Source: Heliomicrobium gestii
GTDB lineage: Bacteria > Bacillota > Desulfitobacteriia > Heliobacteriales > Heliobacteriaceae
Assembly: GCF_009877435.1 (NCBI RefSeq)
Contig: NZ_WXEX01000009.1
Location: 87,518 to 151,517, forward strand
Length of the DNA stretch: 64,000 nucleotides
Reading direction: 5' to 3'
This document shows positions 41,795-51,474 of the stretch, piece after piece. Below the pieces are notes generated by a model. It saw only the letters and a program-made list of their open reading frames with translations. It ran no database searches and was not told where the DNA came from. Numbering within the stretch: position 1 is the first letter of the stretch; every line of letters starts with the position of its first letter. A program made the translations under genes and the position numbers.

Positions 41795-43357
41795 ATGAAT
41801 CGTCGTGCCCTCATCAGCGTCTCTGACAAGACCGGCGTCGTGGAATTCGCCCGGGGCTTGGCGGAGCTCGGCTTTGAAATCGTCTCCACCGGCGGTACAT
41901 ACAAGACAATCAAGGCCGCCGGCGTTCCTGTCACCTATGTCACCGAGATTACCGGCTTTCCCGAGATCCTTGACGGCCGCGTTAAAACGCTCCATCCCAA
42001 GGTTCACGGCGGCATCCTGGCTCGTCGGACGCCGGAACACCTGGCCCAGTTGGAAACCCACGCCATCGTGCCCATCGACGTGGTCGCCGTTAACCTCTAT
42101 CCCTTCCGCGAGACCATCGCCAAACCGGGCGTGACCCGGGAAGAGGCCGTCGAAAACATCGATATCGGCGGACCGGCCATGGTTCGGGCTTCAGCGAAAA
42201 ACCACGAATCTGTGGCCATCGTTGTCAACCCGGCCCGTTACGCCGTCGTGCTGGCAGAACTGCAAGAAAAGGGCGCTGTTTCCGATGCCACCCGCCGCGC
42301 GTTGGCGCAGGAGGCCTTCGCCCACACCGCCGAGTATGACGCCGCCATCGCCGCCTACCTGGCTGCTGGAGAAGGCGATCCCTTCGCCGGCATCTTCGCC
42401 CCCGGCAAGGTGGAAAAAGTGCAGGACCTGCGCTACGGCGAGAACCCCCACCAGAAGGCCGCCTTCTACCGCGAAAGGGGCTATCAAGGCGCCGGCGCCG
42501 GAACGGCGAAGCAACTCTGGGGCAAGGAACTGTCCTTCAACAACCTTCTCGACCTGAACGCCGCCCTGGAACTGGTTCGTGAATTCGACCGTCCCGCCGC
42601 CGCCATCATCAAGCACAACAACCCTTGCGGCGTCGCCGTCGCGGCCACATTAAAAGAAGCCTATGGAAAAGCCTTTGCCGTTGATCCCGTCTCCGCCTAT
42701 GGCGGCATCATCGCCTTCAACGGCGCTGTCGATGCCGATACGGCCGCCGAGGTCGTCAAAACCTTCATGGAAGCGATCATCGCACCCTCCTTTGATGAAG
42801 CGGCGTTGGCGATTCTCCAGCAGAAAAAAGGCCTGCGCATCATGGAAGTGGGCCCCCTCGCCAGCGCGCCAGCCACGGCGGATGTGAAAAAGATCCGCGG
42901 CGGATACCTTGTTCAGGAGGCCGATCTGGGCGTTGTCACGGCCGAACAACTCCAAATCGTCACCGAACGGGCGCCTGAAGCAGGGGAACAGGCCGACCTG
43001 CTCTTTGCCTGGAAAGTGGTCAAGCATGTCAAGTCCAACGCCATCGTCATCGCCAAAGACGGCGTAGCCGTCGGCATCGGCGCCGGACAGATGAACCGCG
43101 TCGGCTCCGCTCAGATCGCGCTGGAACAGGCCAAAGCTTCCCAAGCCCTTGGCGGGGAAGGCTCTGCCGCCGAAGGCGCTGTCCTCGCTTCCGATGCCTT
43201 TCTGCCCTTTAAAGACACGGTGGACACGGCGGCCCAGTTCGGGATCCGCGCCGTCATCCAGCCGGGCGGTTCGGTCCGTGACGCCGAATCGATCGAAGCC
43301 TGCAACCGTCTCGGCGTCGCCATGGTCTTCACCGGAATGCGCCACTTCAAACACTAA
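41795..43357 (+). CDS. purH: Bifunctional AICAR formyltransferase/IMP cyclohydrolase (PurH)
   Basis: 520 residues; ATG 41795 after AAGGGAGGT. The N-terminal IMP cyclohydrolase (MGS-like) domain reads [75 protein letters not shown]. The C-terminal transformylase has [26 protein letters not shown] and the Lys-His pair [14 protein letters not shown]. The last two steps to IMP are done by this single protein. Tightly spaced in the operon. Confidence 0.97.
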   Translation: MNRRALISVSDKTGVVEFARGLAELGFEIVSTGGTYKTIKAAGVPVTYVTEITGFPEILDGRVKTLHPKVHGGILARRTPEHLAQLETHAIVPIDVVAVNLYPFRETIAKPGVTREEAVENIDIGGPAMVRASAKNHESVAIVVNPARYAVVLAELQEKGAVSDATRRALAQEAFAHTAEYDAAIAAYLAAGEGDPFAGIFAPGKVEKVQDLRYGENPHQKAAFYRERGYQGAGAGTAKQLWGKELSFNNLLDLNAALELVREFDRPAAAIIKHNNPCGVAVAATLKEAYGKAFAVDPVSAYGGIIAFNGAVDADTAAEVVKTFMEAIIAPSFDEAALAILQQKKGLRIMEVGPLASAPATADVKKIRGGYLVQEADLGVVTAEQLQIVTERAPEAGEQADLLFAWKVVKHVKSNAIVIAKDGVAVGIGAGQMNRVGSAQIALEQAKASQALGGEGSAAEGAVLASDAFLPFKDTVDTAAQFGIRAVIQPGGSVRDAESIEACNRLGVAMVFTGMRHFKH

Positions 43358-43369
43358 GGGGGTAGGAAG

Positions 43370-44686
43370 GTGAAACCGATGAAAGCCAGCGGATTGAAAG
43401 TCCTTGTCGTCGGCGGCGGCGGCCGGGAGCACGCCCTCGTCTGGAAACTGAAACAGAGCCCCCGCGTCGCTGAGGTTTACTGCGCTCCCGGCAACGCCGG
43501 CATCGCTCAAATCGCTCACTGCGTTGACATCAAAGCCGACGATGTCACCGCGCTGCTCACGTTCGCCTGGGAGAAGCGCATCGACCTGACCGTTGTGGGA
43601 CCGGAAGCGCCCCTGTCCGCCGGGATCGTCGATGTCTTCAACGACCATGACATGGCCATCTTCGGCCCCTCGAAAAAAGCGGCCGAGATCGAGGGCTCCA
43701 AAGCCTTTGCTAAGGATCTCATGCAAAAGTACGCCATTCCGACGGCCGCCTATGGCGTCTTTACCGAGATCGAACCGGCGCTGAGATTCATCGACGAACT
43801 GGCTGCCAACGGCCCGTCTGGCGCCGGTTGTCCCTGTGTCGTCAAAGCTGACGGTCTGGCTGCCGGCAAGGGCGTCATCGTCGCCGCTGATGTGGAGGAG
43901 GCGAAGGACGCCGTCCGATCCATGTTGGAGGGCAACGCCTTCGGCGACGCCGGCCGCCGTGTCGTCATCGAGGAATACCTGGAAGGCGAGGAAGTGAGCA
44001 TCCTCGCCTTCACCGATGGCGATCATGTGATCCCCATGGTGTCGGCCCAGGACCATAAGCGCATCTTTGACGGTGATCAGGGACCGAATACAGGCGGCAT
44101 GGGCGCCTACTCACCGGCGCCGGTCTACACGGAGGAACTGGCCCGTGAGGTCGAGAAGACCGTCCTGTTGCCCACCGTCCAGGCCATGAAAGCGGAAGGT
44201 CGCCCCTACTGTGGCGTCCTCTACGCTGGCTTGATGATCACCGCCCAAGGGCCGAAGGTGCTCGAATACAACGCTCGGTTCGGCGATCCCGAGACCCAAC
44301 CGGTGCTCATGCGCATGCAGACCGACCTGGTCGATGTGATCGAATCCATCCTGGAAAAGCGCCTGAGCCAGCAAAGCGTTGACTGGCGCAGCGACGCCAC
44401 CGTCTGTGTCGTCATGGCCGCCGGCGGCTACCCCGGTGACATTGAAAAAGGCAAAGCCATCGCCGGGCTCGGTGATGCGCTCCCCAGTGTCGAGGTCTTC
44501 CATGCCGGAACGGCGTCGAAGGAGAATCACATCGTCACCGCCGGCGGGCGCGTCCTCGGCGTGACGGCGATGGGGCCGACCATCCGGGAAGCCATCGACC
44601 TGGCCTACCAACAGGTGCAACGGATCCACTTCGACGGCGCCCAGTACCGCAAAGATATTGGACGCCGCGCCCTGGAACGACTGTAG
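43370..44686 (+). CDS. purD: Phosphoribosylamine-glycine ligase (GARS, PurD)
   Basis: 438 residues from GTG 43370, or 435 from the ATG at 43379, which has the better distance to TAGGAAGG. ATP-grasp enzyme: VLVVGGGGREHALVWKLKQSP (N-domain), FAKDLMQKYAIPTAAYGVF, CVVKADGLAAGKGVIVAADVEEA (ATP-binding), VVIEEYLEGEEVSILAFTDG and GPNTGGMGAYSPAPVYT, then LEYNARFGDPETQPVLMRM near residue 285-303. It joins glycine to phosphoribosylamine, the second step of the pathway. Last gene of the purine run. Confidence 0.97.
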   Translation: MKPMKASGLKVLVVGGGGREHALVWKLKQSPRVAEVYCAPGNAGIAQIAHCVDIKADDVTALLTFAWEKRIDLTVVGPEAPLSAGIVDVFNDHDMAIFGPSKKAAEIEGSKAFAKDLMQKYAIPTAAYGVFTEIEPALRFIDELAANGPSGAGCPCVVKADGLAAGKGVIVAADVEEAKDAVRSMLEGNAFGDAGRRVVIEEYLEGEEVSILAFTDGDHVIPMVSAQDHKRIFDGDQGPNTGGMGAYSPAPVYTEELAREVEKTVLLPTVQAMKAEGRPYCGVLYAGLMITAQGPKVLEYNARFGDPETQPVLMRMQTDLVDVIESILEKRLSQQSVDWRSDATVCVVMAAGGYPGDIEKGKAIAGLGDALPSVEVFHAGTASKENHIVTAGGRVLGVTAMGPTIREAIDLAYQQVQRIHFDGAQYRKDIGRRALERL

Positions 44687-44786
44687 CCATCACATCGCCC
44701 GTAAAGAGCCCGGCTCGTGGCAGGGATGAAAGGGCCGGAAAAGAGCCATCCTACACTTCGAAACGAATCGAAGGAGGGATGGCAGG

Positions 44787-45215
44787 TTGCGTCCTCTGCG
44801 CGAGATCATGACCCGCAGCATATCGGCCGTTCGGCCTGACGAGACCGTCATTGAGGCCGCCCGCATCATGAGCAAGCTGAACGTGGGCGCTGTCCCCGTC
44901 GTAGAAGGTCAAAGGTGTGTCGGCATCATCACTGACCGGGACATCGTCCTGCGTGTCGTCGCCAAGGGAATGGATCCCCGCGGCACGACCACACAAAGGG
45001 CCATGACGAGCGATCCGATCACCGGCACGCCCGACATGGATGTTCATGCCGCCGCCGATTTGATGTCAGACAAGCAGATCCGGCGGTTGCCCATCATGGA
45101 AAATGGACGCCTTGTCGGCATCGTCTCGCTCGGTGACTTGGCTGTGACCAACATCTACCGCAACGAAGCGGGCGATGCCCTTGGCGAGATCTCGGAGCCG
45201 TCAAAACCGATGTAA
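44787..45215 (+). CDS. Tandem CBS-domain protein
   Basis: 142 residues from TTG 44787 with AAGGAGGGA upstream. Two CBS domains back to back: MTRSISAVRPDETVIEAARIMSKLNVGAVPVVEGQRCVGIITDRDIVLRVVAKG and MTSDPITGTPDMDVHAAADLMSDKQIRRLPIMENGRLVGIVSLGDLAV. Stand-alone CBS pairs bind adenine nucleotides (AMP, ATP, sometimes c-di-AMP) as energy sensors. Its place 100 bases after purD fits a purine-nucleotide sensing role, but no target is known. Confidence 0.9.
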   Translation: MRPLREIMTRSISAVRPDETVIEAARIMSKLNVGAVPVVEGQRCVGIITDRDIVLRVVAKGMDPRGTTTQRAMTSDPITGTPDMDVHAAADLMSDKQIRRLPIMENGRLVGIVSLGDLAVTNIYRNEAGDALGEISEPSKPM

Positions 45216-45240
45216 GGACGGGAAAAAGGATATCCACGCA

Positions 45241-45270
45241 AAAAAGCCGGCATGATTGCCGGCTTTTTTG
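45241..45270 (+). terminator. Terminator after the CBS gene
   Basis: AAAAAGCCGGC (45241-45251) and GCCGGCTTTTTT (45258-45269): a canonical hairpin plus T tract ending the purine/CBS unit. Confidence 0.92.
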
Positions 45271-45276
45271 TGTAAG

Positions 45277-45307
45277 AAAGCCTCCGCATGCTTCGCGGAG
45301 GCTTTTT
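45277..45307. terminator. Second, bidirectional terminator
   Basis: AAAGCCTCCGC (45277-45287) pairs with GCGGAGGCTTT (45295-45305), with T tracts on both sides. It backs up the preceding one and also ends the converging chemoreceptor gene. Confidence 0.88.
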
Positions 45308-45311
45308 GGCG

Positions 45312-46169
45312 TCATAACCGTTCCGCCAACTGGGCCAGCTTTCTCCCGGCCTCATTCAGCACCTCGACCATGCTGGCAATGTCCTGGGTGGCGCGGGCCT
45401 GTTCGTCGGCAACAGAACTGTTTTGCATGACCCCGACCGAGACTTTCTCAATGTTGCCTTTGAACTGAGTCAGGAGGGTGCTGATCTCGCGGGCCGAACC
45501 GCCGCTTTCCTCGGCGAGCTTGGAGACCTCATTGGCTACAACGGCAAATCCGCGGCCCTGCTCGCCGGCGCGGGCCGCTTCAATGGAGGCGTTGAGGCCG
45601 AGCAGTTTGGTCTGATTGGCGACGCGCTGGATGAAGCCGATGATGTTGGTCGTCGCCTTGACATGTTCCAGCGTTTCGACGGTCACATTGGCCAGTGCCT
45701 GGCTGTTGGCGGCCAGTTCCTGGGAAGAGGCGGTCATCTGCTCGATCGCTGCCATGGCCCGCTCCAACGATTCGGTGATCTCATTGATGACCGATTGCAG
45801 CGTTGATTTCATCGCATCATCATGGAGCATTTTGACCAACAGCCCGGAGGCCACTTTGGCGACAGGCGTCACCAACTCCAACTTGCCGGCGATGCCGAAG
45901 GTGCCGATTTTTACACCATCCACCTTCACGGCAAGATTGATGCCCATCTTCACCGCGCCGCCCGATTTGATCTCGTCTTCTTCCGTCATCACAATGGAAT
46001 CGATGTCGCTGGTCATGATTTTCTGGGAGCCTGCATGGATGTTTCCCATACGTACATGACGGGAATCGGCGATGATGCGTCCTGTCGTGTCGCAGACGAT
46101 GGAGTGGAAGTCGGTCTGGCGGTAAATGAATTCAGTGATTTCTATGGCTTTTTTTTCTGTGATGATCAC
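45312..46169 (-). CDS. Soluble chemoreceptor with sugar-diacid-recognition-like sensor
   Basis: 285 residues from GTG 46169 with AAGGAG 9-10 bases upstream. No membrane helix. Residues 1-~120 ([42 protein letters not shown]... [39 protein letters not shown]) resemble the diacid-recognition domain of CdaR regulators. The rest is a shortened MCP signalling helix pair with the tip [48 protein letters not shown] cytoplasmic sensor, presumably for an organic acid or related metabolite, that feeds CheA. Single-gene unit. Confidence 0.87.
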   Translation of the reverse strand: MIITEKKAIEITEFIYRQTDFHSIVCDTTGRIIADSRHVRMGNIHAGSQKIMTSDIDSIVMTEEDEIKSGGAVKMGINLAVKVDGVKIGTFGIAGKLELVTPVAKVASGLLVKMLHDDAMKSTLQSVINEITESLERAMAAIEQMTASSQELAANSQALANVTVETLEHVKATTNIIGFIQRVANQTKLLGLNASIEAARAGEQGRGFAVVANEVSKLAEESGGSAREISTLLTQFKGNIEKVSVGVMQNSSVADEQARATQDIASMVEVLNEAGRKLAQLAERL

Positions 46170-46393
46170 TCGATCACGCTCCTTAGAATCAGCAAACCGG
46201 CAGATACCGGCGCATAAAAAGACTATTTCAAACGGTATTTCGACAATATAGCGCTTGTTCCTTCTACCACTATTGATTATTTATCATTGTAAGGTATGTA
46301 TATGGCGCCTTCGAATTGTGGACGGACCCGGTCTTGTTGAGATACACCCGGGTCCGATCCAAGTGATGGGCGAGAAGAGGGGTGTAAGAGTCA

Positions 46394-46891
46394 TTACCCC
46401 GGAGAGATCCGTTTTCGGAGGAACGGCATGAGGAAGCGGTCCAGGCCGATGGCCCAGACGACAGGCCCGGCGGTAAGCAGGAGGAGTTCTAGCGCCAGCA
46501 TCTCTGGGTTTGTGCTCGATGTGCCGGCCCAGAGATAGGCCAGGTTCATAATGGCGCCTGCCAGAGCGGCAAAGTAGGTGAAAAGCCCGGCGATCAGCGC
46601 GAGACCGACCAGCAACTCGCCGTAGGACACCAGGTAAGAAAACAACTTCGCGTTGGGCAAGGCCACAGCGCGAATAAAGTCGGCGTACCATCCATGGACT
46701 TCCGGGTGGGCTCCTTCACCGGCTTTTGCGAGAGCGCCGTTCAAAAAACCGGTTACGGCTGCGCCTGCATTCTCTCCCGTCCAGGCGGGACTTGTCACTT
46801 TTTCTAGACCGGAAGTCAGCCATTCATAGCCAACCCAGAGGCGGACGAGCAGCCAGAGGAAAGCCATGTTTGACCGTCTGAGAATTTCCAT
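46394..46891 (-). CDS. DoxX family membrane protein
   Basis: 165 residues from ATG 46891 with AAAGGAG upstream. Four membrane helices; typical DoxX/thiosulfate:quinone-reductase-like features are LLVRLWVGYEWLTSGLEKV at the N-terminus and the SYGELLVGLALIAGLFTYFAALAGAIMNLAYLWAGT block. Function is not established for most family members; some are linked to redox or oxidative-stress complexes. It stands alone, with the DinB gene upstream on the same strand, separated by a terminator. Confidence 0.82.
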   Translation of the reverse strand: MEILRRSNMAFLWLLVRLWVGYEWLTSGLEKVTSPAWTGENAGAAVTGFLNGALAKAGEGAHPEVHGWYADFIRAVALPNAKLFSYLVSYGELLVGLALIAGLFTYFAALAGAIMNLAYLWAGTSSTNPEMLALELLLLTAGPVVWAIGLDRFLMPFLRKRISPG

Positions 46892-47021
46892 TTCCGGAGT
46901 TCTCCTTTCACTTGGTGGCATCATCTGTTTTCCTGACGGAATCACAAGAATCGACATTCCGGCGGATTTTTCGTGACGGAAAACGTCATTCCTAGAATGC
47001 GCTGCCTCCGCAAAATCATGT

Positions 47022-47052
47022 AAAAAAAACTCCGCCAGGGTTCGGCGGAGTG
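47022..47052 (-). terminator. Terminator of the dinB-like gene
   Basis: ACTCCGCC pairs with GGCGGAGT around a short loop; on the reverse strand it is followed by eight Ts. Confidence 0.88.
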
Positions 47053-47157
47053 GGGTAAGAAATGTGGTTGTGAATTTTACCGATTAAAAACTTACTGTTG
47101 GTCTCCCATAGCGGAAATCGGCGAAGGTCCAGTGGACGACGCGCCAGCGAAAGCGGA

Positions 47158-47703
47158 TCAGACGCTGGGCGCTTCCATACCAAAACTGCTCCATTCTTCG
47201 CGGGAAGGACCGTAGACACCTGGAACAGAAAGCCCGGCCTGGCGCATCAGCACCGTCATCTGGCCGCGGTGGTGGGTCTGGTGGCGAAGGAGCACGCCCA
47301 GGGTAAAACCGTTTGTCCACCGTTCGCCGGAATACATTTCGTTTTCCTCCAGGAGCGTGGCGTCAGACCACTGGCTTTCGACGGCGTCGGCAAGCGCCTT
47401 TGCGGCCGCCCGGTAGCTGTCCGCGATCTGTCGCGCCGTAGCGGGAACGGTAGACTCATCGACGGTTACTTCCAGAGAGAGGCCGGTTCGTTCCAACATT
47501 TCCGGAATGGTGGTGACGATATGCCAGGCCAGGCGACCGAGGGTGCGGTCCTGCGCGGTGACGGCCTGTTGAAGCGATTCGTCGGTCAGGGCGTCCAGGA
47601 TCCGCTGTGTCGATTCCGCTTCAGATCGCCAGTTCATGAGGAAGTCACTGACAGTGGCAAACAAAGCCTTATCCTCCTTCTTGCCTGCATTTCCCATTTT
47701 CAT
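47158..47703 (-). CDS. DinB family protein (putative metal-dependent enzyme)
   Basis: 181 residues. Four-helix-bundle DinB/YfiT type with the conserved His triad: WHIV at ~60 and RHQTHHRGQMTVLMRQAGL at ~140-158. Family members are metal-dependent thiol-transferase-like or unknown proteins, some DNA-damage induced. The start (MKMGNAGKKED or the second Met) is not resolved. No operon partner. Confidence 0.82.
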   Translation of the reverse strand: MKMGNAGKKEDKALFATVSDFLMNWRSEAESTQRILDALTDESLQQAVTAQDRTLGRLAWHIVTTIPEMLERTGLSLEVTVDESTVPATARQIADSYRAAAKALADAVESQWSDATLLEENEMYSGERWTNGFTLGVLLRHQTHHRGQMTVLMRQAGLSVPGVYGPSREEWSSFGMEAPSV

Positions 47704-47822
47704 AGCATTGATTCGTGACTAGGCCGTCGTTTTCCTGCCATCCCGTGTCGATTCCTTCAACGATCATTACATTTTGTTGCTTTCGCCGCAGTTATGTGTG
47801 CCATGCTGTCAAATGAGCCGGA

Positions 47823-49487
47823 TCAGTCGTTGGTGGGCATTTCCGGAAGAACAGTTCCTGATGCCATGACAGCGTCGCGCACCAGATCGGAAGCAAAGAC
47901 AAAATCGACACCCAACTTTTCCAACGGCCCGATCATCTCCCGGATGGCGCGGGCCGTCGTTTTTCCTCGACCGCCCACATGGCCGATGGCGACGGCATGG
48001 CCTTGCTTGAGGGCGATCTGACCGGCTTTCTGCAGTTGGCCCTTGATGTACTCGATGTCATTGCTGTCATGGTCGAGAAAGACATCGCGGCGGATGAGCG
48101 GCGCGCCGATCTCTTTCGCCAGCCGTGGAAAGACAGAATCAGGGACAGTGACACTGTCGACGAAGTACCATTGCCGCTTTTTGACCTCCTCCAGCGTTAT
48201 CAGCGCCGACGGTTCATCCCGGCTGATGACTATGCCCATATGATTGTTGACACCGGCGGCGAAGGGCATCACGTCGCGGGCGTCGTCGAGCAGGGAGGCG
48301 ATCTGCTGCCGATCCATGCGGGTTGTCACATAGCGGGGGCCATACCAGGCGGCGGGCACGTGCTCCGATTGCATGGGCATGTGGACCATCACTTCAAAAC
48401 CGAGGTGGCAGGCGCGCGTCGCCAGTTGTTGCGAGTCCTTGAAAAAAGGCATGATGGCGACGGTGAGGGGGCGATTGATGGACAGGATCTCTTCCACACC
48501 GCCGGCATAATTCCCCAGGTCATCGATGATGATCGCCAGCTTCCCTTTCCGTGACGACACTGATTTCTCCGTTCCTGTGGAAGAACTGGAGTTCTGCCTG
48601 TCATCCCTCTGCGGGCCGGGCGCGGTGACCATGTCCGCCCTTTCGTCCGAATTGCCGTCTTGGTGTCCCTGGCCGGGCCATAACCATTCCAAAAAAGTCT
48701 TTTTCACGGGTTCCTGCTTGACGAATTGAACGACCCCATCGGTGATTTTTTGGGCGAGGGCGTTGCGAAAGTCTGCTTTCAGGAAGAGTGATCGATCCTG
48801 GTAATTCGTGATAAAGCCCATCTCGATGATGACCGATGGCACTTTGACATATTCGAGGACAAAAAAATCGCCGCCATAGGGCTGGTGGAGGTAGCTCTCG
48901 CCTCGTTGGGCATAGTGGGCGTAAAATCCGTTCAGTTCCTTTTGCAGGGTATAGGCCAGCTCTTTTGAGCGGTCTGTAAAGGGCGTTTTGGGATGATAGA
49001 GGAGAATGGCGCCGCGCATCTGGGGATCGCGGGCTGAGTTGATATGCAGGCTCAGCAGCAGATCCGCCTGGTTATCGTTGACCCAGCGGACCCGGTTGGA
49101 CAGGTCGGTTCGGTAGCGCTGCGGGTGATCGGGCGCCAGGCCGCTAAGGTCCACATCACTCTCACGGCTGAGCAGGACTGTGGCGCCCAGCTGTTCCAGG
49201 CGCGGTTTCAGAATCGTTGCCATCTCCAGATTGACCGTCTTTTCCAGAAAGCCTTCCTTGGTGTTCGTTCCACTGTCGATCCCGCCGTGGCCCACATCGA
49301 TGAGTATCTTTTTTCCTGCGAGCGGTCGGTTTTCCGGTGATGGCCCCGGCGGAAGGTTGCGAGGTTGCAGGTAGGTATATACAGCGGTTGCGACCAGTCC
49401 GGCGACGATGATTGCCAGGAGGAACAGCGTTTTCCTCCGGATCAATAGAATGCCTGTTTTTTCAAAGATGCCGAAGAGCCAAGCCAT
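47823..49487 (-). CDS. Membrane-anchored fusion: N-acetylmuramoyl-L-alanine amidase plus divergent polysaccharide deacetylase (YibQ type)
   Basis: 554 residues. One N-terminal membrane helix (TLFLLAIIVAGLVATAVYTYL). Amidase_3 domain ~55-270: KILIDVGHGGIDSG (Zn His), EKTVNLEMA (Zn Glu), LLLSLHINSA (Zn His) and SVIIEMGFITN (catalytic Glu). A charged Ser/Gln-rich linker ~275-315 is followed by a YibQ-like divergent deacetylase domain ~318-550 with LAIIIDDLGN (Asp pair), MVHMPMQ (His), AAGVNNHMGI, VFLDHDSND and AIGHVGGRGKT. Both domains face outside. The pairing suggests cell-wall hydrolysis coupled to deacetylation of glycan, perhaps during sporulation; inference. Start ATG with GGGGAGG upstream. 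Confidence 0.88.
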   Translation of the reverse strand: MAWLFGIFEKTGILLIRRKTLFLLAIIVAGLVATAVYTYLQPRNLPPGPSPENRPLAGKKILIDVGHGGIDSGTNTKEGFLEKTVNLEMATILKPRLEQLGATVLLSRESDVDLSGLAPDHPQRYRTDLSNRVRWVNDNQADLLLSLHINSARDPQMRGAILLYHPKTPFTDRSKELAYTLQKELNGFYAHYAQRGESYLHQPYGGDFFVLEYVKVPSVIIEMGFITNYQDRSLFLKADFRNALAQKITDGVVQFVKQEPVKKTFLEWLWPGQGHQDGNSDERADMVTAPGPQRDDRQNSSSSTGTEKSVSSRKGKLAIIIDDLGNYAGGVEEILSINRPLTVAIMPFFKDSQQLATRACHLGFEVMVHMPMQSEHVPAAWYGPRYVTTRMDRQQIASLLDDARDVMPFAAGVNNHMGIVISRDEPSALITLEEVKKRQWYFVDSVTVPDSVFPRLAKEIGAPLIRRDVFLDHDSNDIEYIKGQLQKAGQIALKQGHAVAIGHVGGRGKTTARAIREMIGPLEKLGVDFVFASDLVRDAVMASGTVLPEMPTND

Positions 49488-49641
49488 CCCGACGCCTCCC
49501 CGCTCCAGCCGCCCTCGATAAACCCATCTTAAGAAAAACTACGCCCGCTTGGTGTAAGACAGACTATGTTCCGGTGAAATCCTTTAAGGCAGGAAAGGTC
49601 ATCCAATCACGTCTTTTTTGTCATGGCAAAAAAGCATGATT

Positions 49642-49683
49642 GGCAAAAAAAAAACGCTCCTCCCGCGTAAGCGGGAAGAACGA
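49642..49683 (-). terminator. Terminator of the CDF transporter gene
   Basis: On the reverse strand: CGTTCTTCCCGC-TTAC-GCGGGAGGAGCG hairpin followed by ten Ts. It lies 16 bases after the stop of the cation transporter. Confidence 0.92.
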
Positions 49684-49698
49684 GTGGGGGAAGCGATG

Positions 49699-50916
49699 TT
49701 AACTGGCAGCCGCATTGTCGCCTTGGTTGTCACAGATGGCTGCGGCAGAAGCGTTGGCGGACGTCGGGGCAACCTTGGCGCCAGTGGTTGGAGAAGCTTT
49801 CACGCCAAGGGCTCTCGCGACGCGAGTCACCTTCGCGCCGGTGGTTCTGCTGCTCCGGGCGCCTTTGGGGAGGGGTTGCACATTGTGCATATCGCTTTCG
49901 TCACCGGCCTTTGCCGGAACGGGATTGACTTTGCGACGCAATCGCCCATACTCACGGGAGCCCCAGCGGCTCAGGGCGTCGTCTTCGTGAACACTCAAGG
50001 TCAAGTTGTGGATGTTGGGGTAAATCTTCTTCAGGCGGCGCTGGATCTCGTATTTTACGTCTTCCGCTTCGGCGACAGACATGTCTTCCGGCAGTTCGAT
50101 CGTGCCGTCCACATCGAGGAATGAACCCTCCTGGACGACATCGAGTTCGTACAGGTCTTCGACACCATCCACCTCCATGATGGCATCGCCGATCTCATCG
50201 ACCACCTCTTCCGGGGCGGTGTACCCGATGAGGCCCTTGGCATTGTCCCAAGCGACCTTCAAGGCGATCCCGAAGAGCAACACGCCGATGGCGGCGCCGG
50301 CCAAACCATCGCCCCAAGGAGCGATGCCCAGATGTGAGGCTGTGATGCCGGAACTGGCGATGACGATGGCGGCTGTGGCCAGTAGGTCTTCAAAGAAGAC
50401 GAGACGCGTTTCCGGCGAAGCCAGATGGTATTTGGAGAAGGACAGGCGGATCAGGGCGAGGCCCCGCGCATCGGACTCGGCCTCACGGCCGATGTCTCTC
50501 ATGGCCTGGTAGAGGACGAAGCCGTCCACACACAACGATGCCAAGAGGACAGCCATGTTCCACCAGTACCCGGAGACAGGGTGCGGGTTCAGCATGGCGC
50601 CATAGGAGGTCTGAACCGTGCGAAAGGCGTTGTAGGCCATGAAGAGGGCGACAAAGAGAACGATCAGGTTGGACAGCCGGCCAAAGCCGTTCGGGAAGGT
50701 GGATGTCGGTTTGCGGGCGGCGAAGACGGATCCCGTGAAGACAGCCGCCTGGGCGGAACCGTCATTGAAGCTGTGGACCGCTTCGGCCTGCATGGCCGGG
50801 GAACCGGTCGCCACAAAGGCGGCCCATTTGAGTACAGCGAGTAGGTAGTTTCCGAGGGCGCTTTGAAGCGCCGTGTAGTTGGCCTGTTTTAGCAAGGCAA
50901 CCGCTTGCTTACCCAA
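49699..50916 (-). CDS. Cation diffusion facilitator (CDF) family transporter
   Basis: 405 residues from TTG 50916, supported by AAAGGAGAGG 10 bases upstream; a longer frame to 50958 lacks one. Six membrane helices with the metal-site motif AEAVHSFNDGSAQ (HxxxD) in helix 2 and FFEDLLATAAIVIASSG in helix 5. A cytoplasmic metal-binding domain follows (VVDEIGDAIMEVDGVEDLYELDVVQEGSFLDVDGTIELP... IHNLTLSVHEDD). The last ~65 residues are an Ala/Thr/Lys-rich tail with repeated TTGAKV, not part of the CDF fold. It exports Zn2+, Mn2+ or Fe2+ in exchange for protons; the metal is not predictable with certainty. Confidence 0.9.
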   Translation of the reverse strand: MGKQAVALLKQANYTALQSALGNYLLAVLKWAAFVATGSPAMQAEAVHSFNDGSAQAAVFTGSVFAARKPTSTFPNGFGRLSNLIVLFVALFMAYNAFRTVQTSYGAMLNPHPVSGYWWNMAVLLASLCVDGFVLYQAMRDIGREAESDARGLALIRLSFSKYHLASPETRLVFFEDLLATAAIVIASSGITASHLGIAPWGDGLAGAAIGVLLFGIALKVAWDNAKGLIGYTAPEEVVDEIGDAIMEVDGVEDLYELDVVQEGSFLDVDGTIELPEDMSVAEAEDVKYEIQRRLKKIYPNIHNLTLSVHEDDALSRWGSREYGRLRRKVNPVPAKAGDESDMHNVQPLPKGARSSRTTGAKVTRVARALGVKASPTTGAKVAPTSANASAAAICDNQGDNAAAS

Positions 50917-51245
50917 GTAGTTTTTTCCTCTCCTTTTTTCTGTGGGGAAGACGGACAACGACGGGTGATGCCGAAACGAAAGATGATACGAAACAGTTCG
51001 TTGTCAACGCCCATTGAAAGAAACAACAGTGAAAATGACCAGTGTGCTATCAATGTATTGTTTTTGGTTCATTTTAATCCCTATTGTATACGATTTTTCA
51101 GACTGTTTCCATCGCCAGTACAGCGCAAGGAAGGAGGCGACGAGGGAAGGGAGGCTTCTGGACCGATTTCCCGCTGACGAAGGTGTTCTTCTTGCCCGCT
51201 AGCGATGATTCTCTTCGTCTCTCAACGTTTTTCTGAGAAGAGGTG

Positions 51246-51273
51246 TTGACAAAGCCCATGTATTTTGTATAAA
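51246..51273 (+). promoter_or_regulatory. Promoter for the MacA/MacB-like operon
   Basis: TTGACA (51246-51251), 16-base spacer, TATAAA (51268-51273), about 200 bases before the adaptor gene, leaving a long 5' leader. Confidence 0.65.
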
Positions 51274-51308
51274 AGACGATTTTTCACTAGCATCACCGGA
51301 GAATGGCA

Positions 51309-51422
51309 ATGAACTTCGGCCTGACCAACTCCTTACAGCGATGGTGGAAGCTAGATATTTTTCCGCAAAGACATCGCTGGTCGTTGATTGCACCGAATAG
51401 TACAATTGCATTGTGTCGATAG
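51309..51422 (+). CDS. Possible 37-residue leader peptide upstream of the efflux genes
   Basis: ATG 51309 has GGAG 7 bases upstream and lies 36 bases after the promoter. The product, MNFGLTNSLQRWWKLDIFPQ and 17 more residues (RHRWSLIAPNSTIALCR), is basic and Trp-rich and ends 52 bases before the adaptor gene. No family is recognised. It could be a regulatory leader peptide or chance. Confidence 0.22.
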   Translation: MNFGLTNSLQRWWKLDIFPQRHRWSLIAPNSTIALCR

Positions 51423-51474
51423 GTCTTACAATATATCACAGGAAATCGCAAGTACAGTAAGGAGCAATGTCGTG

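Larger units (their letters stand above)
50917..51474. other. 558-base intergenic region before the efflux operon
   Basis: No sizeable gene. It holds a good promoter (51246-51273) and a 37-codon frame with a plausible ribosome binding site (51309-51422), both listed separately. The part before 51240 appears non-coding and AT-rich. Confidence 0.5.

Noticed and set aside
42650..44056. Long reverse-strand open frame (468 codons) opposite purH/purD
   Set aside because: Shadow of purH/purD codon usage; no protein family features.
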